Below, in pieces: positions 51,860-60,062 of a DNA stretch of 64,000 nucleotides. Each line of letters starts with the position of its first letter. Position 1 is the stretch's first letter. Under the pieces are notes generated by a model. The model was not told the DNA's origin and ran no database searches. It saw only the letters and a program-made list of their open reading frames with translations. Made by a program: the position numbers and the translations under genes. Source of the stretch: Fimbriimonas planktonicus (GTDB lineage: Bacteria; Armatimonadota; Fimbriimonadia; Fimbriimonadales; Fimbriimonadaceae); the NCBI GenBank assembly GCA_965234685.1, contig OZ248539.1, positions 2,728,001-2,792,000 on the forward strand. The letters are read 5' to 3'.

Positions 51860-52404
51860 CGTTAGAATATTTGGTTAAGATGTGGGGGACCAGTAGTAGA
51901 AACTCTGCTTTTATATAAGACGCGTCCAGAGAGTTTAAGGGTTCCGCAAGTGTTTCTGATTCGTGCATCGAGCCTGACTTTCAAGTGCGGGCTGCGCTGA
52001 CTGGACCCAGAAGCAAGCAAACGCGGTAGCACGTCTGCTTTCCGGGCTTGACACACGATACCGGGTACCCAAGCAGCCAGTTGTCAATCGTTGACTCCAC
52101 GCCGCATCCCCCATCGCAACGTTTGGCGTGGGATTCGCGACCGTTGGCTCCCCGACCGCCAACTCGTACCGAAACTGAACCACCATCTTCCCCAAAACCT
52201 ACCCTGCTGGAAAAAGTAGGTTGACGTTTTTAAGTTTCACGTTGGTATTGGTTGGAAACAATCGAAATCCGCGGTTGCAAGCGAACCCGAACTTCCGAAC
52301 AAATCCGAACCAACCCGAACCCAAAGAGAACCCAAAGCGAAGCCAAAAGCCGTTTAATTAATTAATCCGCTTAGGGGGGAACGTTAATTAATTACGGCCC
52401 GGAC
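51860..52404. other. Intergenic region between the ATPase-protease operon and the LTxxQ gene
   Basis: About 545 bp with no gene I can support. It has degenerate CCGAAC/CCCAAA-type short repeats (52260-52350) and an AT-rich inverted repeat: TAATTAATTAA (52355-52365) and TTAATTAATTA (52384-52394) around an 18-base GC-rich loop. An 86-residue minus-strand frame at 51935-52195 has no domain signature. Confidence 0.4.
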
Positions 52405-52407
52405 GCG

Positions 52408-52441
52408 AAAAAACACCCCTCCGAACCGAAGTTCGGAGGGG
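52408..52441 (-). terminator. Intrinsic terminator of the LTxxQ/kinase operon
   Basis: Minus strand: 11-bp stem (52441-52431 and 52426-52416) with TTCG-type tetraloop, then GTGTTTTTT. It follows the LTxxQ gene stop by 13 bp. Confidence 0.88.
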
Positions 52442-52454
52442 CAAATGGGGAGCG

Positions 52455-53351
52455 TCAGTTACCGCGTGGTGCCTGTCGTTCGAACTTGAACTCTTTACCA
52501 AGCATCGAAGCCCACTTTTTCTTCTGGTTGCTGGAAAGGATGGCGAGCACTTTCGCGTCGACTTCCTTTCGCATGGCTTCCATTCGCTCCGGATCCATTC
52601 CCGGACCACCCTGACCACCCGGTCCGCGCTGTCCGCCAGGTCCACCCTGTCCGCCCGGTCCACCCTGCGGAGGAGGACCGCCGAAGCCGCCTTGACCGCC
52701 AGGTCCGCCTTGGCCACCGCGACCACCCTGAGGTCGGGTGAGCTCTCGAATCTGTTCGCGCTGATCGTCGCTCAGATCGAGCTTCTTCGCGATGTCGTCT
52801 CGGTTCATGGCGCGAGTGCCTTCCAACTGAAGGGCCAGCTCGCTGTACCGGGAGTACTGCCGGTCATTCAAGATTTCCTTAACCTTGGCATCCTGCTGGG
52901 CTCGCATCTGGTCGTTCATTCCGCCCGGTCCGCCGGGACCGCCCTGTCCGCGCTGACCTCCAGGTCCGCCCTGTCCACGCTGTCCGCCAGGACCTCCCTG
53001 CGGCGGACCACCGAAGCCGCCCTGGCCGCCACCGCCGGGTCCACCCTGTCCGCCAGGTCCTCCAGGACCGCGACCGAAGGCCTCACGAACTTGCTCAATC
53101 TGGGCTTCCGAAAGCTTCAGTTCTTTCTGAACATCGCTGCGCATCAAAATGCCGGGTCCGCCCTGCATCATGCCGCCGCGCATTCCAGGTCCGCCCTGGC
53201 CGCCAGGTCCGCCTTGACCAAAGCCACCGCGTCGCTGTCCGCCCTGTCCCTGCTGGGGTCCGCCGTCCGGGAACCCTTGTGCCATCGATGCCGCGCAAAC
53301 GGCCATCAGGGCAGTAACGACGATTAGATCTCGAAACTTGAGGTTTTTCAT
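52455..53351 (-). CDS. Secreted Spy/CpxP-like LTxxQ protein with Gly-Pro-Gln repeats
   Basis: 298 residues from the ATG at 53351 (GAGAG before it). A signal peptide (ending AASMAQ) is followed by alternating low-complexity GGPGGQGG blocks and helical segments. Three helical segments carry LTxxQ-like motifs (LKLSEAQIEQVREAF, LDLSDDQREQIREL and a C-terminal LAILSSNQKKKWASML), typical of Spy and CpxP chaperones that sense misfolded protein in the periplasm. It lies 19 bp after the sensor kinase gene. The low-complexity blocks resemble those in the kinase's periplasmic loop. Confidence 0.75.
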   Translation of the reverse strand: MKNLKFRDLIVVTALMAVCAASMAQGFPDGGPQQGQGGQRRGGFGQGGPGGQGGPGMRGGMMQGGPGILMRSDVQKELKLSEAQIEQVREAFGRGPGGPGGQGGPGGGGQGGFGGPPQGGPGGQRGQGGPGGQRGQGGPGGPGGMNDQMRAQQDAKVKEILNDRQYSRYSELALQLEGTRAMNRDDIAKKLDLSDDQREQIRELTRPQGGRGGQGGPGGQGGFGGPPPQGGPGGQGGPGGQRGPGGQGGPGMDPERMEAMRKEVDAKVLAILSSNQKKKWASMLGKEFKFERQAPRGN

Positions 53352-53370
53352 GTGTCTCTCAAGCATCAGT

Positions 53371-54870
53371 CTAGGGGCCGCTTGTGAGGAATTTGTTTGC
53401 TTTGGGAAGCTTTACGATAAATCGCGATCCGCGCCCCAATTCGCTCTCCGCCGAGGCCGTTCCGCCGTGGGCCGAAACGATGGTTTGCACAATCGACAAG
53501 CCCAAACCGGCGTGAGTTGAACCTGAGCGGGCCTCATCCGCCCGATAAAACCGCTCGAAGAGGTGCGGCAAGTCCTTTTCGGAAATTCCGGGACCAAGGT
53601 CCCGGACGGAAAACTCGACCTCTTCGCCGACCTCACAAACCGCCAACTCAACCCGAGCGGAATCGGGCGAGTACCGCAACGCGTTGTCCAAAAGGTTGGA
53701 GAGCACCCGCGCTACCGCATCGATATCGCAGTCCAGCGAAATCGCCTCCTCCGGCAAAACGCAATCCACCCGGTCGGTCGCGCTCAGCGGCAATCGCTCC
53801 AAAGCCGCAATCACCACCGTCGGCACATCGGTCGCCACGACCTTCAGCCAGCTCCGGCCCGAATCCGCCCGGCTCAGCACCAAAAGCTGATCCACCAATC
53901 GCGTCATCGATTCCGCCGATTGACCGCAAACCCGCAGCGCCTCGCGCAACTGCTCCGGCTCCGATCCCGGCTCCGAAGCCGCCAACCGGATCCGCGTCAA
54001 AGGCGTCCGCAACTCATGCGAGGCATCGGCGGTAAATCGCCGCTGCCGATCAAATGCGTCCTCAAGTCGGTCCAGCACTTCATTGAACTGGCTACCCAGC
54101 CCCGCCAATTCGTCTTGCCCCCGAATTGGAAGCCGCCCGCTCAGGTTCCGCCCCGAAATCTGCCCCGCCGCATCCGCCATCTCCTGCACCGGCCGCAACC
54201 CCCGGGTCGCAATCAACCAAGCCCCAAGCCCCGCCACCAAGCAAGCGATCGGCACAAAAAGCGCCACCGTCGTCGCCTGCGACCGTTCCCAAAACTCAAA
54301 GTCCCGCAGCCCCCGCGCCACCTGAACCGCCGCCGGATTCCCTTGCATGTCCTTAAACGGAATCGACAGCACCCGGACCGACATCCCGTCGACCTGCACA
54401 ACTCGAACGTCCTCCCGACCATTCACCGCAACCTTCGCGCCCTCCGCCGAAATCGCCGCTACCTTTCCATCCGGAAACTCCGCAAATCCATCCGCCTTGA
54501 CCACTTGACCATCGCGATAAAACCGAATAGGATCGGCCGAAAGCCGGGCCAAGTTGCCCTGACGCCCACCTGGCGGTCCCCCGAATCCTCCCGGCCCATC
54601 TGGACCATCTGGCCCCGGACCTCGACCCATCCCAAACCCAAGCCCACCCGGCCCCCCAGGCCCCTGTCCGGGACCCTGCCCCGGACCTTGGCCCTGCCGA
54701 CCCGGCGGACGCAAAAACCGCCCCGCCGAACCCCGCATGTCCCGGTCAATATCGCCCCGCAACCGCTCCCGTTGCGTGAAGTAAAGCGCCGACGTAAACC
54801 CAATCAAGCTCACGCCCAAAATCCCCGCCGTCCAAAGCGTCAGCCGAAGCCGAAACGACCCCTGAATCAC
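53371..54870 (-). CDS. Sensor histidine kinase with Gly-Pro-Gln-rich periplasmic domain
   Basis: 499 residues. TM1 (about 12-31), a periplasmic domain (32-198) whose first part is a Gly/Pro/Gln/Asp tract (about 56-103), TM2 (199-223), HAMP (224-275), HisKA with His285 in ADASHELRTPLTRI, and HATPase with Asn396, Asp424 (VRDLGPGIS) and AGLGLSI. The stop of the response regulator overlaps its ATG (ATGA). The layout matches CpxA-like kinases. The tract may be flexible or bind the similarly composed LTxxQ protein. Confidence 0.9.
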   Translation of the reverse strand: MIQGSFRLRLTLWTAGILGVSLIGFTSALYFTQRERLRGDIDRDMRGSAGRFLRPPGRQGQGPGQGPGQGPGGPGGLGFGMGRGPGPDGPDGPGGFGGPPGGRQGNLARLSADPIRFYRDGQVVKADGFAEFPDGKVAAISAEGAKVAVNGREDVRVVQVDGMSVRVLSIPFKDMQGNPAAVQVARGLRDFEFWERSQATTVALFVPIACLVAGLGAWLIATRGLRPVQEMADAAGQISGRNLSGRLPIRGQDELAGLGSQFNEVLDRLEDAFDRQRRFTADASHELRTPLTRIRLAASEPGSEPEQLREALRVCGQSAESMTRLVDQLLVLSRADSGRSWLKVVATDVPTVVIAALERLPLSATDRVDCVLPEEAISLDCDIDAVARVLSNLLDNALRYSPDSARVELAVCEVGEEVEFSVRDLGPGISEKDLPHLFERFYRADEARSGSTHAGLGLSIVQTIVSAHGGTASAESELGRGSRFIVKLPKANKFLTSGP

Positions 54871-55547
54871 CCGGCGTCTCCGGTGCTACGGAGCGAATAA
54901 CCCAGCCCATGCATCGTGTGAATCAGCCGCGCCTGCTCACCCGCATCCACCTTCTTTCGCAGGGATGCGATATGAAAGTTGATCGTGTTTTCGTTCCGAT
55001 CCTCATCCCGCCAAAGCGCATCCATCAACAAAGCCCGAGTCACGATTCGCCCTTCGTTCTTTGCAAGTATTTCTAGCAAGACATACTCTTTTTTGGTCAG
55101 TTTCAATTCCTGTCCCGCCCGCTTGGCCACATGCGCCTGTGTGTCCAGTTCAAGGTCGGCCACCCGCAAAATTCCCGTCCGCTGCACCCAATCTCGCCGT
55201 ACCAGAGCCCGAACTCGCGCGGTCAATTCCCGCACGTCAAACGGCTTCACCAGGTAGTCGTCCGCGCCGGCATCCAGCCCCTGCACCCGCTCATCAATCG
55301 TGTCTCTCGCGGTCAACATAAGCACCGGCGTTCGATCGCGCTTGGACCGAAGGTACTGGCAAAACTCGAGGCCATTCATCTTCGGCATCATCACGTCGAG
55401 CACGACCAATCCAAAGCTCGCCTGCCCAGCAAACGCCTTTGCCTCTTCCCCGTTATAGGCAATTTGCGTGGTGTACCCCTCGCTTTCCAGCGTGGCCGCG
55501 ATTCTGCTCGCAATAATCGGATCGTCTTCCACCACCAGAATTCGCAT
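54867..55547 (-). CDS. OmpR/PhoB-family response regulator
   Basis: 226 residues. The receiver domain has the acidic pair EDD (7-9), Asp51 in LVVLDVMMP, Thr and Lys of LTARD and KPF; the C-terminal winged helix has LTKKEYVLLEILAKN and VTRALLMDALWR and ends HTMHGLGYSLR. Its partner kinase follows in a coupled operon. TACCGT, seven bases before the ATG, suggests a leaderless start. It is divergent from the efflux operon with a 187-bp shared control region, a natural target. Confidence 0.94.
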   Translation of the reverse strand: MRILVVEDDPIIASRIAATLESEGYTTQIAYNGEEAKAFAGQASFGLVVLDVMMPKMNGLEFCQYLRSKRDRTPVLMLTARDTIDERVQGLDAGADDYLVKPFDVRELTARVRALVRRDWVQRTGILRVADLELDTQAHVAKRAGQELKLTKKEYVLLEILAKNEGRIVTRALLMDALWRDEDRNENTINFHIASLRKKVDAGEQARLIHTMHGLGYSLRSTGDAG

Positions 55548-55554
55548 TGTTGTT

Positions 55555-55560
55555 ACGGTA
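55555..55560 (-). promoter_or_regulatory. -10-like box at the response regulator start
   Basis: TACCGT, then AACAACA (7 nt), then the ATG at 55547. Leaderless candidate; the shared 187-bp intergenic region may also hold regulator binding sites. Confidence 0.3.
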
Positions 55561-55734
55561 CCGACGAAAGATGAGATTTATGTGAGGAGCGTCATGCGAA
55601 ATAGGTGGTCCGAACTCGCAATTTTACGTGTGTAGGGCAACTTTCTGGGTTCGCGATTGCGTAAGATGACCTTGGGGATGCGGGGGCACAAAGTCATAGG
55701 GGCAGAAACAAATCACGGTAACGTGGTTCGCGCT

Positions 55735-57033
55735 ATGCGTTTGCCGTTTACGTTACTCCTGACCAGCCTCGCCGGAATGGCTTTTTCCCAGGCACAGGAA
55801 GCCAGTCCCAAGACCCAACTCACTCTGGACGACGTCGTTCGGCTCACCAAAGAGAGAAACGGAACCATCCGCGCCGCCTTTGCTGACCTCGAAGCGGCGA
55901 AGGCCAGAAGTCAGGCATCTTACAGCGCCTTCTTCCCCACAGTTACACCCGGATTCCGATACCAGTACCAGCGACAGGAAACCGCAAGTGCCCAGTTTGG
56001 CAACCGAACCTTCGTGTTCGACCAGAAGCAAACGCAGGTTGACGGAAACTGGACTTTCCTCGATTCCGGTCAACGAGACGCGGCTTTCCGACTCGCCAAG
56101 CGCAACGCCGATGCGACGCAATTCACCTTGTCGCAGACGGTCCGGCAGACTTTGTTCAACGTTCAGCAGCAGTACTACGAGACGCTTCGAGCTCAAGAGC
56201 TTCTGAAGGTAACGGATTCGCAGGTGATCCGAGCAAACGCGATTTTGGAGCAGACCAAGAAGCGGGTTGAAGTTGGCGACGCCGCCCGAAAGGACATCCT
56301 TCAGGCCAGTGCCGATGCGTTGAACGCGCAGGTCAATACGATTGCCGCACGAAACCGAGTTGCTAACAACGGCGCAACGTTAAAGGCTTCAGTCGGAATC
56401 GATCAGTTCGAGCCACTTCCAACCCTGGTTGCCGCCGATTCTGAACCCCAGCTCGAAAAGCCTTCGGACCTTGAGGGCTTGTTCAAATCTGCGATGGACG
56501 TCCGCCCGGACCTTCGGGCGCAGCGAAAGCGTCTCGAAGCCCAAAAGTTCGCGCTGAAGCAGTCGCTGATCAATGCCGGCGTGTCCTTCAACCTTGACGG
56601 CGGCTACACCTATCAGTTTTCTCCCAACCAAGGCGCTAACCAATCGCTCAACCTGACGCTGAGCTATCCGCTTTTCGATGGCGGTTTCCGACGCGCCAAC
56701 GTTCGGCAGGACCGAGCGACCTTGGAATCGAACGTTCAAACGTTAACTCAAGCTGAGCGAACCGCAAGGGCAGAAATTGAAAGCGCGTACACGACGCTTG
56801 CGCAAAACGTTGACCGGCTAGCCGCGGCTAAAGCCGCCGTTGAAGCTGCCCGCGTCAACTACGCCGCCGCGCTTGGTGCGCAGCAGGCAGGAGCCAGCGA
56901 CCTCATTGAAGTTTTGACCGCGCAAGTTTCTTTGGTCACCGCCGAGAGCAACTACATCGAGGCAGTCTATGACTCTTTGATTAGTGACCTTCGGCTGAAA
57001 CTTGTGACGGGCAAGCCCCTTCCCGGCGAATAG
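55735..57033 (+). CDS. TolC-family outer-membrane efflux protein
   Basis: 432 residues from the ATG at 55735, giving a clean signal peptide (MRLPFTLLLTSLAGMAFSQ). Two OEP repeats follow, with LTLDDVVRLTKERNGTIRAA at the start of the first and long amphipathic helices, ending AGASDLIEVLTAQVSLVTAE and a SLISDLRLKLVTG tail. It would form the trimeric outer-membrane duct of a tripartite pump. The adaptor gene starts three bases after its stop. Upstream in-frame codons would give an odd N-terminus. Confidence 0.9.
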   Translation: MRLPFTLLLTSLAGMAFSQAQEASPKTQLTLDDVVRLTKERNGTIRAAFADLEAAKARSQASYSAFFPTVTPGFRYQYQRQETASAQFGNRTFVFDQKQTQVDGNWTFLDSGQRDAAFRLAKRNADATQFTLSQTVRQTLFNVQQQYYETLRAQELLKVTDSQVIRANAILEQTKKRVEVGDAARKDILQASADALNAQVNTIAARNRVANNGATLKASVGIDQFEPLPTLVAADSEPQLEKPSDLEGLFKSAMDVRPDLRAQRKRLEAQKFALKQSLINAGVSFNLDGGYTYQFSPNQGANQSLNLTLSYPLFDGGFRRANVRQDRATLESNVQTLTQAERTARAEIESAYTTLAQNVDRLAAAKAAVEAARVNYAAALGAQQAGASDLIEVLTAQVSLVTAESNYIEAVYDSLISDLRLKLVTGKPLPGE

Positions 57034-57036
57034 TCC

Positions 57037-58785
57037 ATGAAAAAGACGATCCTTATCATCGTAGGCATAGTCGCGCTCGGCGCTGGAGGCTGGTACTACA
57101 CCACCCAAAACCAGACCCAAGTTGCAGAGGTCGAGTACCGATATGCCGCGGTGGAGAAAGGAACGTTGCGTCGCTCGATCTCCGCAAGCGGACAAGTTGT
57201 GGCGCTTACGGCAGTCGACGTGAAGTCGAAAGCCGGAGGCAATGTCGTCAAGCTTGCGGTCGAAGAAGGCTCAATCGTGAAACAAGGCGACCTCATCGCC
57301 ATCATCGATCCCGAGGACACCAAAGCGGTCTATGACCAGGCAAGCGCCGATTTGGAGAGCGCAAATGCTCGAGCGCGCCAAGCCGAGATCACTTTAGAAC
57401 TGCAGATCAAGCAGTCCGAGACGGCTGTTCAGGACGCCCGCAACTCCCTTGCGGCGGCCAAGACACGGCTCGAACGATCAACGATTGAAGCGTCTCGCCA
57501 GCCAGAGCTTTCATCGGCGGCAGTGCGAACCGCGCAGGCAAACCTCGAAGCCAGCCTCGCGGCGCTTGAGCGACTTCAGAAGGTCGACATTCCTCAGCAG
57601 CGCGCCGACGCTCAGAACGGAGTGACCGATACCCAGACCTCCGTGAACACGGCGGAAGCCGAACTCACCCGTCAGCAATCGCTGCTTCAGCAGGGCTACG
57701 TGGCGGCATCGGCGGTTGATAACGCTCGCAGAACGCTTGCAACGGCCAAATCCAACCTAGCTTCGGCGACGCAGCGCCTCAAAACGATTGACGACTCGGC
57801 CCGAATTCAGATCGCCTCCGCGAACGCCGAGATCGCGCGAACTCGCGCGGCTCTGAGCCAGGCGAAGGCCAACTCGACTCAGGATGCGGTCCTGAAAACC
57901 AACCTTGCTGAAGCGAAGCAAGCGGTCCGCTCGGCAGAAATTGCCCTCCAAATTGCTCAGGACAACCGCGAGCAGGTCGCAATTCGGCGCTCAGAGCTCA
58001 TCGGCGCAAAGGCGAGCACCGTTCGCAGCCGCGTCTCCGAGCGAAACGCAAAAATCAATTTAGACAGCACTACCGTTGTCGCGCCGCGAGATGGCGTGGT
58101 GACGGTGAAGTATCTCGAAGAAGGAACGATCATCCCACCAGGCGCTAGCACGTTTGCCCAGGGCACATCGCTCGTGCAGATTTCGGATGTCACCGAGCTG
58201 TACGTGGAATGTGCGGTGGACGAAGCGGATGTTGCCGCCGTGAAAGTTGGCCAGAAGGTCAGCGTAACCACCGAAGGCTTCCCGAATCAGAAACTCGAAG
58301 GCAAAGTAACTCGGGTTAACCCTGCCGCCACGACCGTTAACAACATTACGGCCGTCAAGGTCCGGGTCAAGATCAATGCCGACAACAAAGTGCCGGTTGT
58401 TCCTGGAATGAACGCAACTTGCGAGTTCATTACGATGGAGCTGAACGACGTTCTGGTTGCCCCTTCGCAAGCGGTAACGGCCGGCGAGGATGGCAAGTCC
58501 ACCGTCCGTGTCAAGTCAGCCGACCCGAAGAAGCCAGAAGTCAGAACGGTTGAGATTGGCGAAGCCGGAAATGAAGGCATCGAGATCAAGTCCGGTTTGA
58601 AGGTTGGCGAAGAGGTTGTTACGGCCGAAATCGATGTCGCGGAACTTCGAGAGATTCAGCGCAAGATGAAGGAAGCCCAAGAAGGCGGCGGATTGGCCGG
58701 TGGCGGCGGACGCCCGAACCAGAACCGACCGCGAGCCACGACTGGCGGTGGTGCCGGTGCAGGCGGCGGAGCTCGACCCCGGTAA
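57037..58785 (+). CDS. HlyD/MacA-family periplasmic adaptor
   Basis: 582 residues. An N-terminal membrane helix (about 4-21) is followed by the first half of a barrel-sandwich domain (VKSKAGGNVVKLAVEEGSIV), a very long coiled-coil hairpin (about 95-330), the second half (STTVVAPRDGVVTVKYLEEG), a beta-barrel and a membrane-proximal domain. The hairpin is longer than that of E. coli MacA. The final 35 residues are Gly/Arg/Pro/Asn-rich. It bridges the TolC-like duct and the permease downstream. Confidence 0.9.
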   Translation: MKKTILIIVGIVALGAGGWYYTTQNQTQVAEVEYRYAAVEKGTLRRSISASGQVVALTAVDVKSKAGGNVVKLAVEEGSIVKQGDLIAIIDPEDTKAVYDQASADLESANARARQAEITLELQIKQSETAVQDARNSLAAAKTRLERSTIEASRQPELSSAAVRTAQANLEASLAALERLQKVDIPQQRADAQNGVTDTQTSVNTAEAELTRQQSLLQQGYVAASAVDNARRTLATAKSNLASATQRLKTIDDSARIQIASANAEIARTRAALSQAKANSTQDAVLKTNLAEAKQAVRSAEIALQIAQDNREQVAIRRSELIGAKASTVRSRVSERNAKINLDSTTVVAPRDGVVTVKYLEEGTIIPPGASTFAQGTSLVQISDVTELYVECAVDEADVAAVKVGQKVSVTTEGFPNQKLEGKVTRVNPAATTVNNITAVKVRVKINADNKVPVVPGMNATCEFITMELNDVLVAPSQAVTAGEDGKSTVRVKSADPKKPEVRTVEIGEAGNEGIEIKSGLKVGEEVVTAEIDVAELREIQRKMKEAQEGGGLAGGGGRPNQNRPRATTGGGAGAGGGARPR

Positions 58786-58830
58786 CGATTTGAAGTTACC
58801 AAGACGTACTTCAGTAGTAGCGGTTAGATC

Positions 58831-60042
58831 ATGAACATTGCCGACGCGATTGGAACTGCCCTTCGGGCGATTGCAGCTAACAAGCTGCGGTCGGCCCTCA
58901 CCATGCTCGGCGTGGTCATCGGAGTTGGGTCGGTGATCGCAATGATCGGCATTGGTGAAGGCACCAAAAAGAAGTCGGTCGAAAACATTCAGGTGATGGG
59001 CACGAACATGCTCACGGTGATGCCGAACTGGCGCCGCGGCAACGTGGCCGGCGGTCCCAACGACATTCCGACTTTGAAGGATGAGGATGTCGGCGACCTG
59101 AAGCGCTCGGTTCCGCTCATCGAACTCATTACCGGCTCAGTCGGTGCGCGATCAAGCGTCAAGTTTAAGAACATCAACTACTCGACCCAGATTAGTGGTG
59201 CACAGCCACAGGTCGCGATTATCCGCAATGCGACCAAGATGCACCAAGGCACCTGGTACACGATGGAAGATGAGGCCGAGGCGAACCGCAAAGCGGTTCT
59301 CGGATTCCTTGCCTACCAAGAACTGTTTGGCGACGACAATGCGATCGGCACGACTATTCGCATCAAAAACCAAACCTTCGAAGTGATCGGAGTTGTAGCC
59401 TACAAGGGCGGCTCGGGAATGTGGAACCCCGACGACCAGATTTACATTCCGCTGTCTACAGCCAAAACCCGGTTGCTCGGACGAACAAACCTCGATAACA
59501 TCGTGATCCAGGGCGTGAGCGCCGAATTGTTGCCGATCATGCAGCAGCAGGTCGAAGAGACACTCGGCAAAAAGCGAAAGAACGCCGGCGGCGAGCCGCT
59601 CTTCCGGGTCATAAACCAGGGCGAATGGATTGAGCAAATGGAGCAGCAAACGCGTCTGCTTTCGACCCTTCTCGCAGGCATCGCTTCCGTTTCGCTTCTT
59701 GTTGGCGGCATCGGAATCATGAACATCATGCTGGTTTCCGTTACCGAGCGAACGCGAGAAATCGGCCTTCGTAAGGCGATCGGGGCGAAGCGGGAAACCA
59801 TCCTCGGGCAGTTCTTGCTTGAGAGCGTCGTCATGTGCACGGTTGGCGGTTCGTTTGGAATTCTGATGGGCCTGAGCAGCGTCGCGTTCGTGGCTCAAGC
59901 GCTCAAGGTTCCTCCGGTGATCAACAGCACAGCCATCATCGTTGCGTTTGGATTCTCCGCAGCGGTTGGCCTGTTCTTCGGGCTTTATCCCGCGCTCCGG
60001 GCATCACGCCTTCAGCCAATCGAAGCGCTTCGTTACGAGTAA
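58831..60042 (+). CDS. MacB-type ABC transporter permease (FtsX domain), no ATPase partner here
   Basis: 403 residues. The MacB periplasmic core domain (about 20-270, ALTMLGVVIGVGSVIAMIGIGEGTK near the start) is followed by three membrane segments and the FtsX domain (TERTREIGLRKAIGAKRETILGQFLLES). The C-terminus, LRASRLQPIEALRYE, is typical. In this family the nucleotide-binding domain is a separate protein or fused; neither is present within the operon. It lies 45 bp after the adaptor gene. The substrate is unknown. Confidence 0.9.
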   Translation: MNIADAIGTALRAIAANKLRSALTMLGVVIGVGSVIAMIGIGEGTKKKSVENIQVMGTNMLTVMPNWRRGNVAGGPNDIPTLKDEDVGDLKRSVPLIELITGSVGARSSVKFKNINYSTQISGAQPQVAIIRNATKMHQGTWYTMEDEAEANRKAVLGFLAYQELFGDDNAIGTTIRIKNQTFEVIGVVAYKGGSGMWNPDDQIYIPLSTAKTRLLGRTNLDNIVIQGVSAELLPIMQQQVEETLGKKRKNAGGEPLFRVINQGEWIEQMEQQTRLLSTLLAGIASVSLLVGGIGIMNIMLVSVTERTREIGLRKAIGAKRETILGQFLLESVVMCTVGGSFGILMGLSSVAFVAQALKVPPVINSTAIIVAFGFSAAVGLFFGLYPALRASRLQPIEALRYE

Positions 60043-60050
60043 GTTTCGGC

Positions 60051-60056
60051 TATAGT
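60051..60056 (+). promoter_or_regulatory. -10 box at the Gfo/Idh/MocA gene start
   Basis: TATAGT, then CTCCGC (6 nt), then ATG at 60063, with no Shine-Dalgarno sequence. Confidence 0.45.
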
Positions 60057-60062
60057 CTCCGC

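Noticed and set aside
51935..52195. 86-codon minus-strand frame upstream of the ATPase gene
   Set aside because: No recognisable domain, no ribosome site and composition unlike neighbours; treated as intergenic.
52600..53250. Regular short repeats suggesting a CRISPR or minisatellite
   Set aside because: They encode the GGPGGQGG blocks of the LTxxQ protein in frame; the units are too short and irregular for CRISPR and lack spacers.
53563..54900. 445-codon plus-strand frame opposite the sensor kinase
   Set aside because: Almost entirely Arg/Pro/His/Gln, no signature, fully antisense to a well-supported kinase; a GC-driven shadow.
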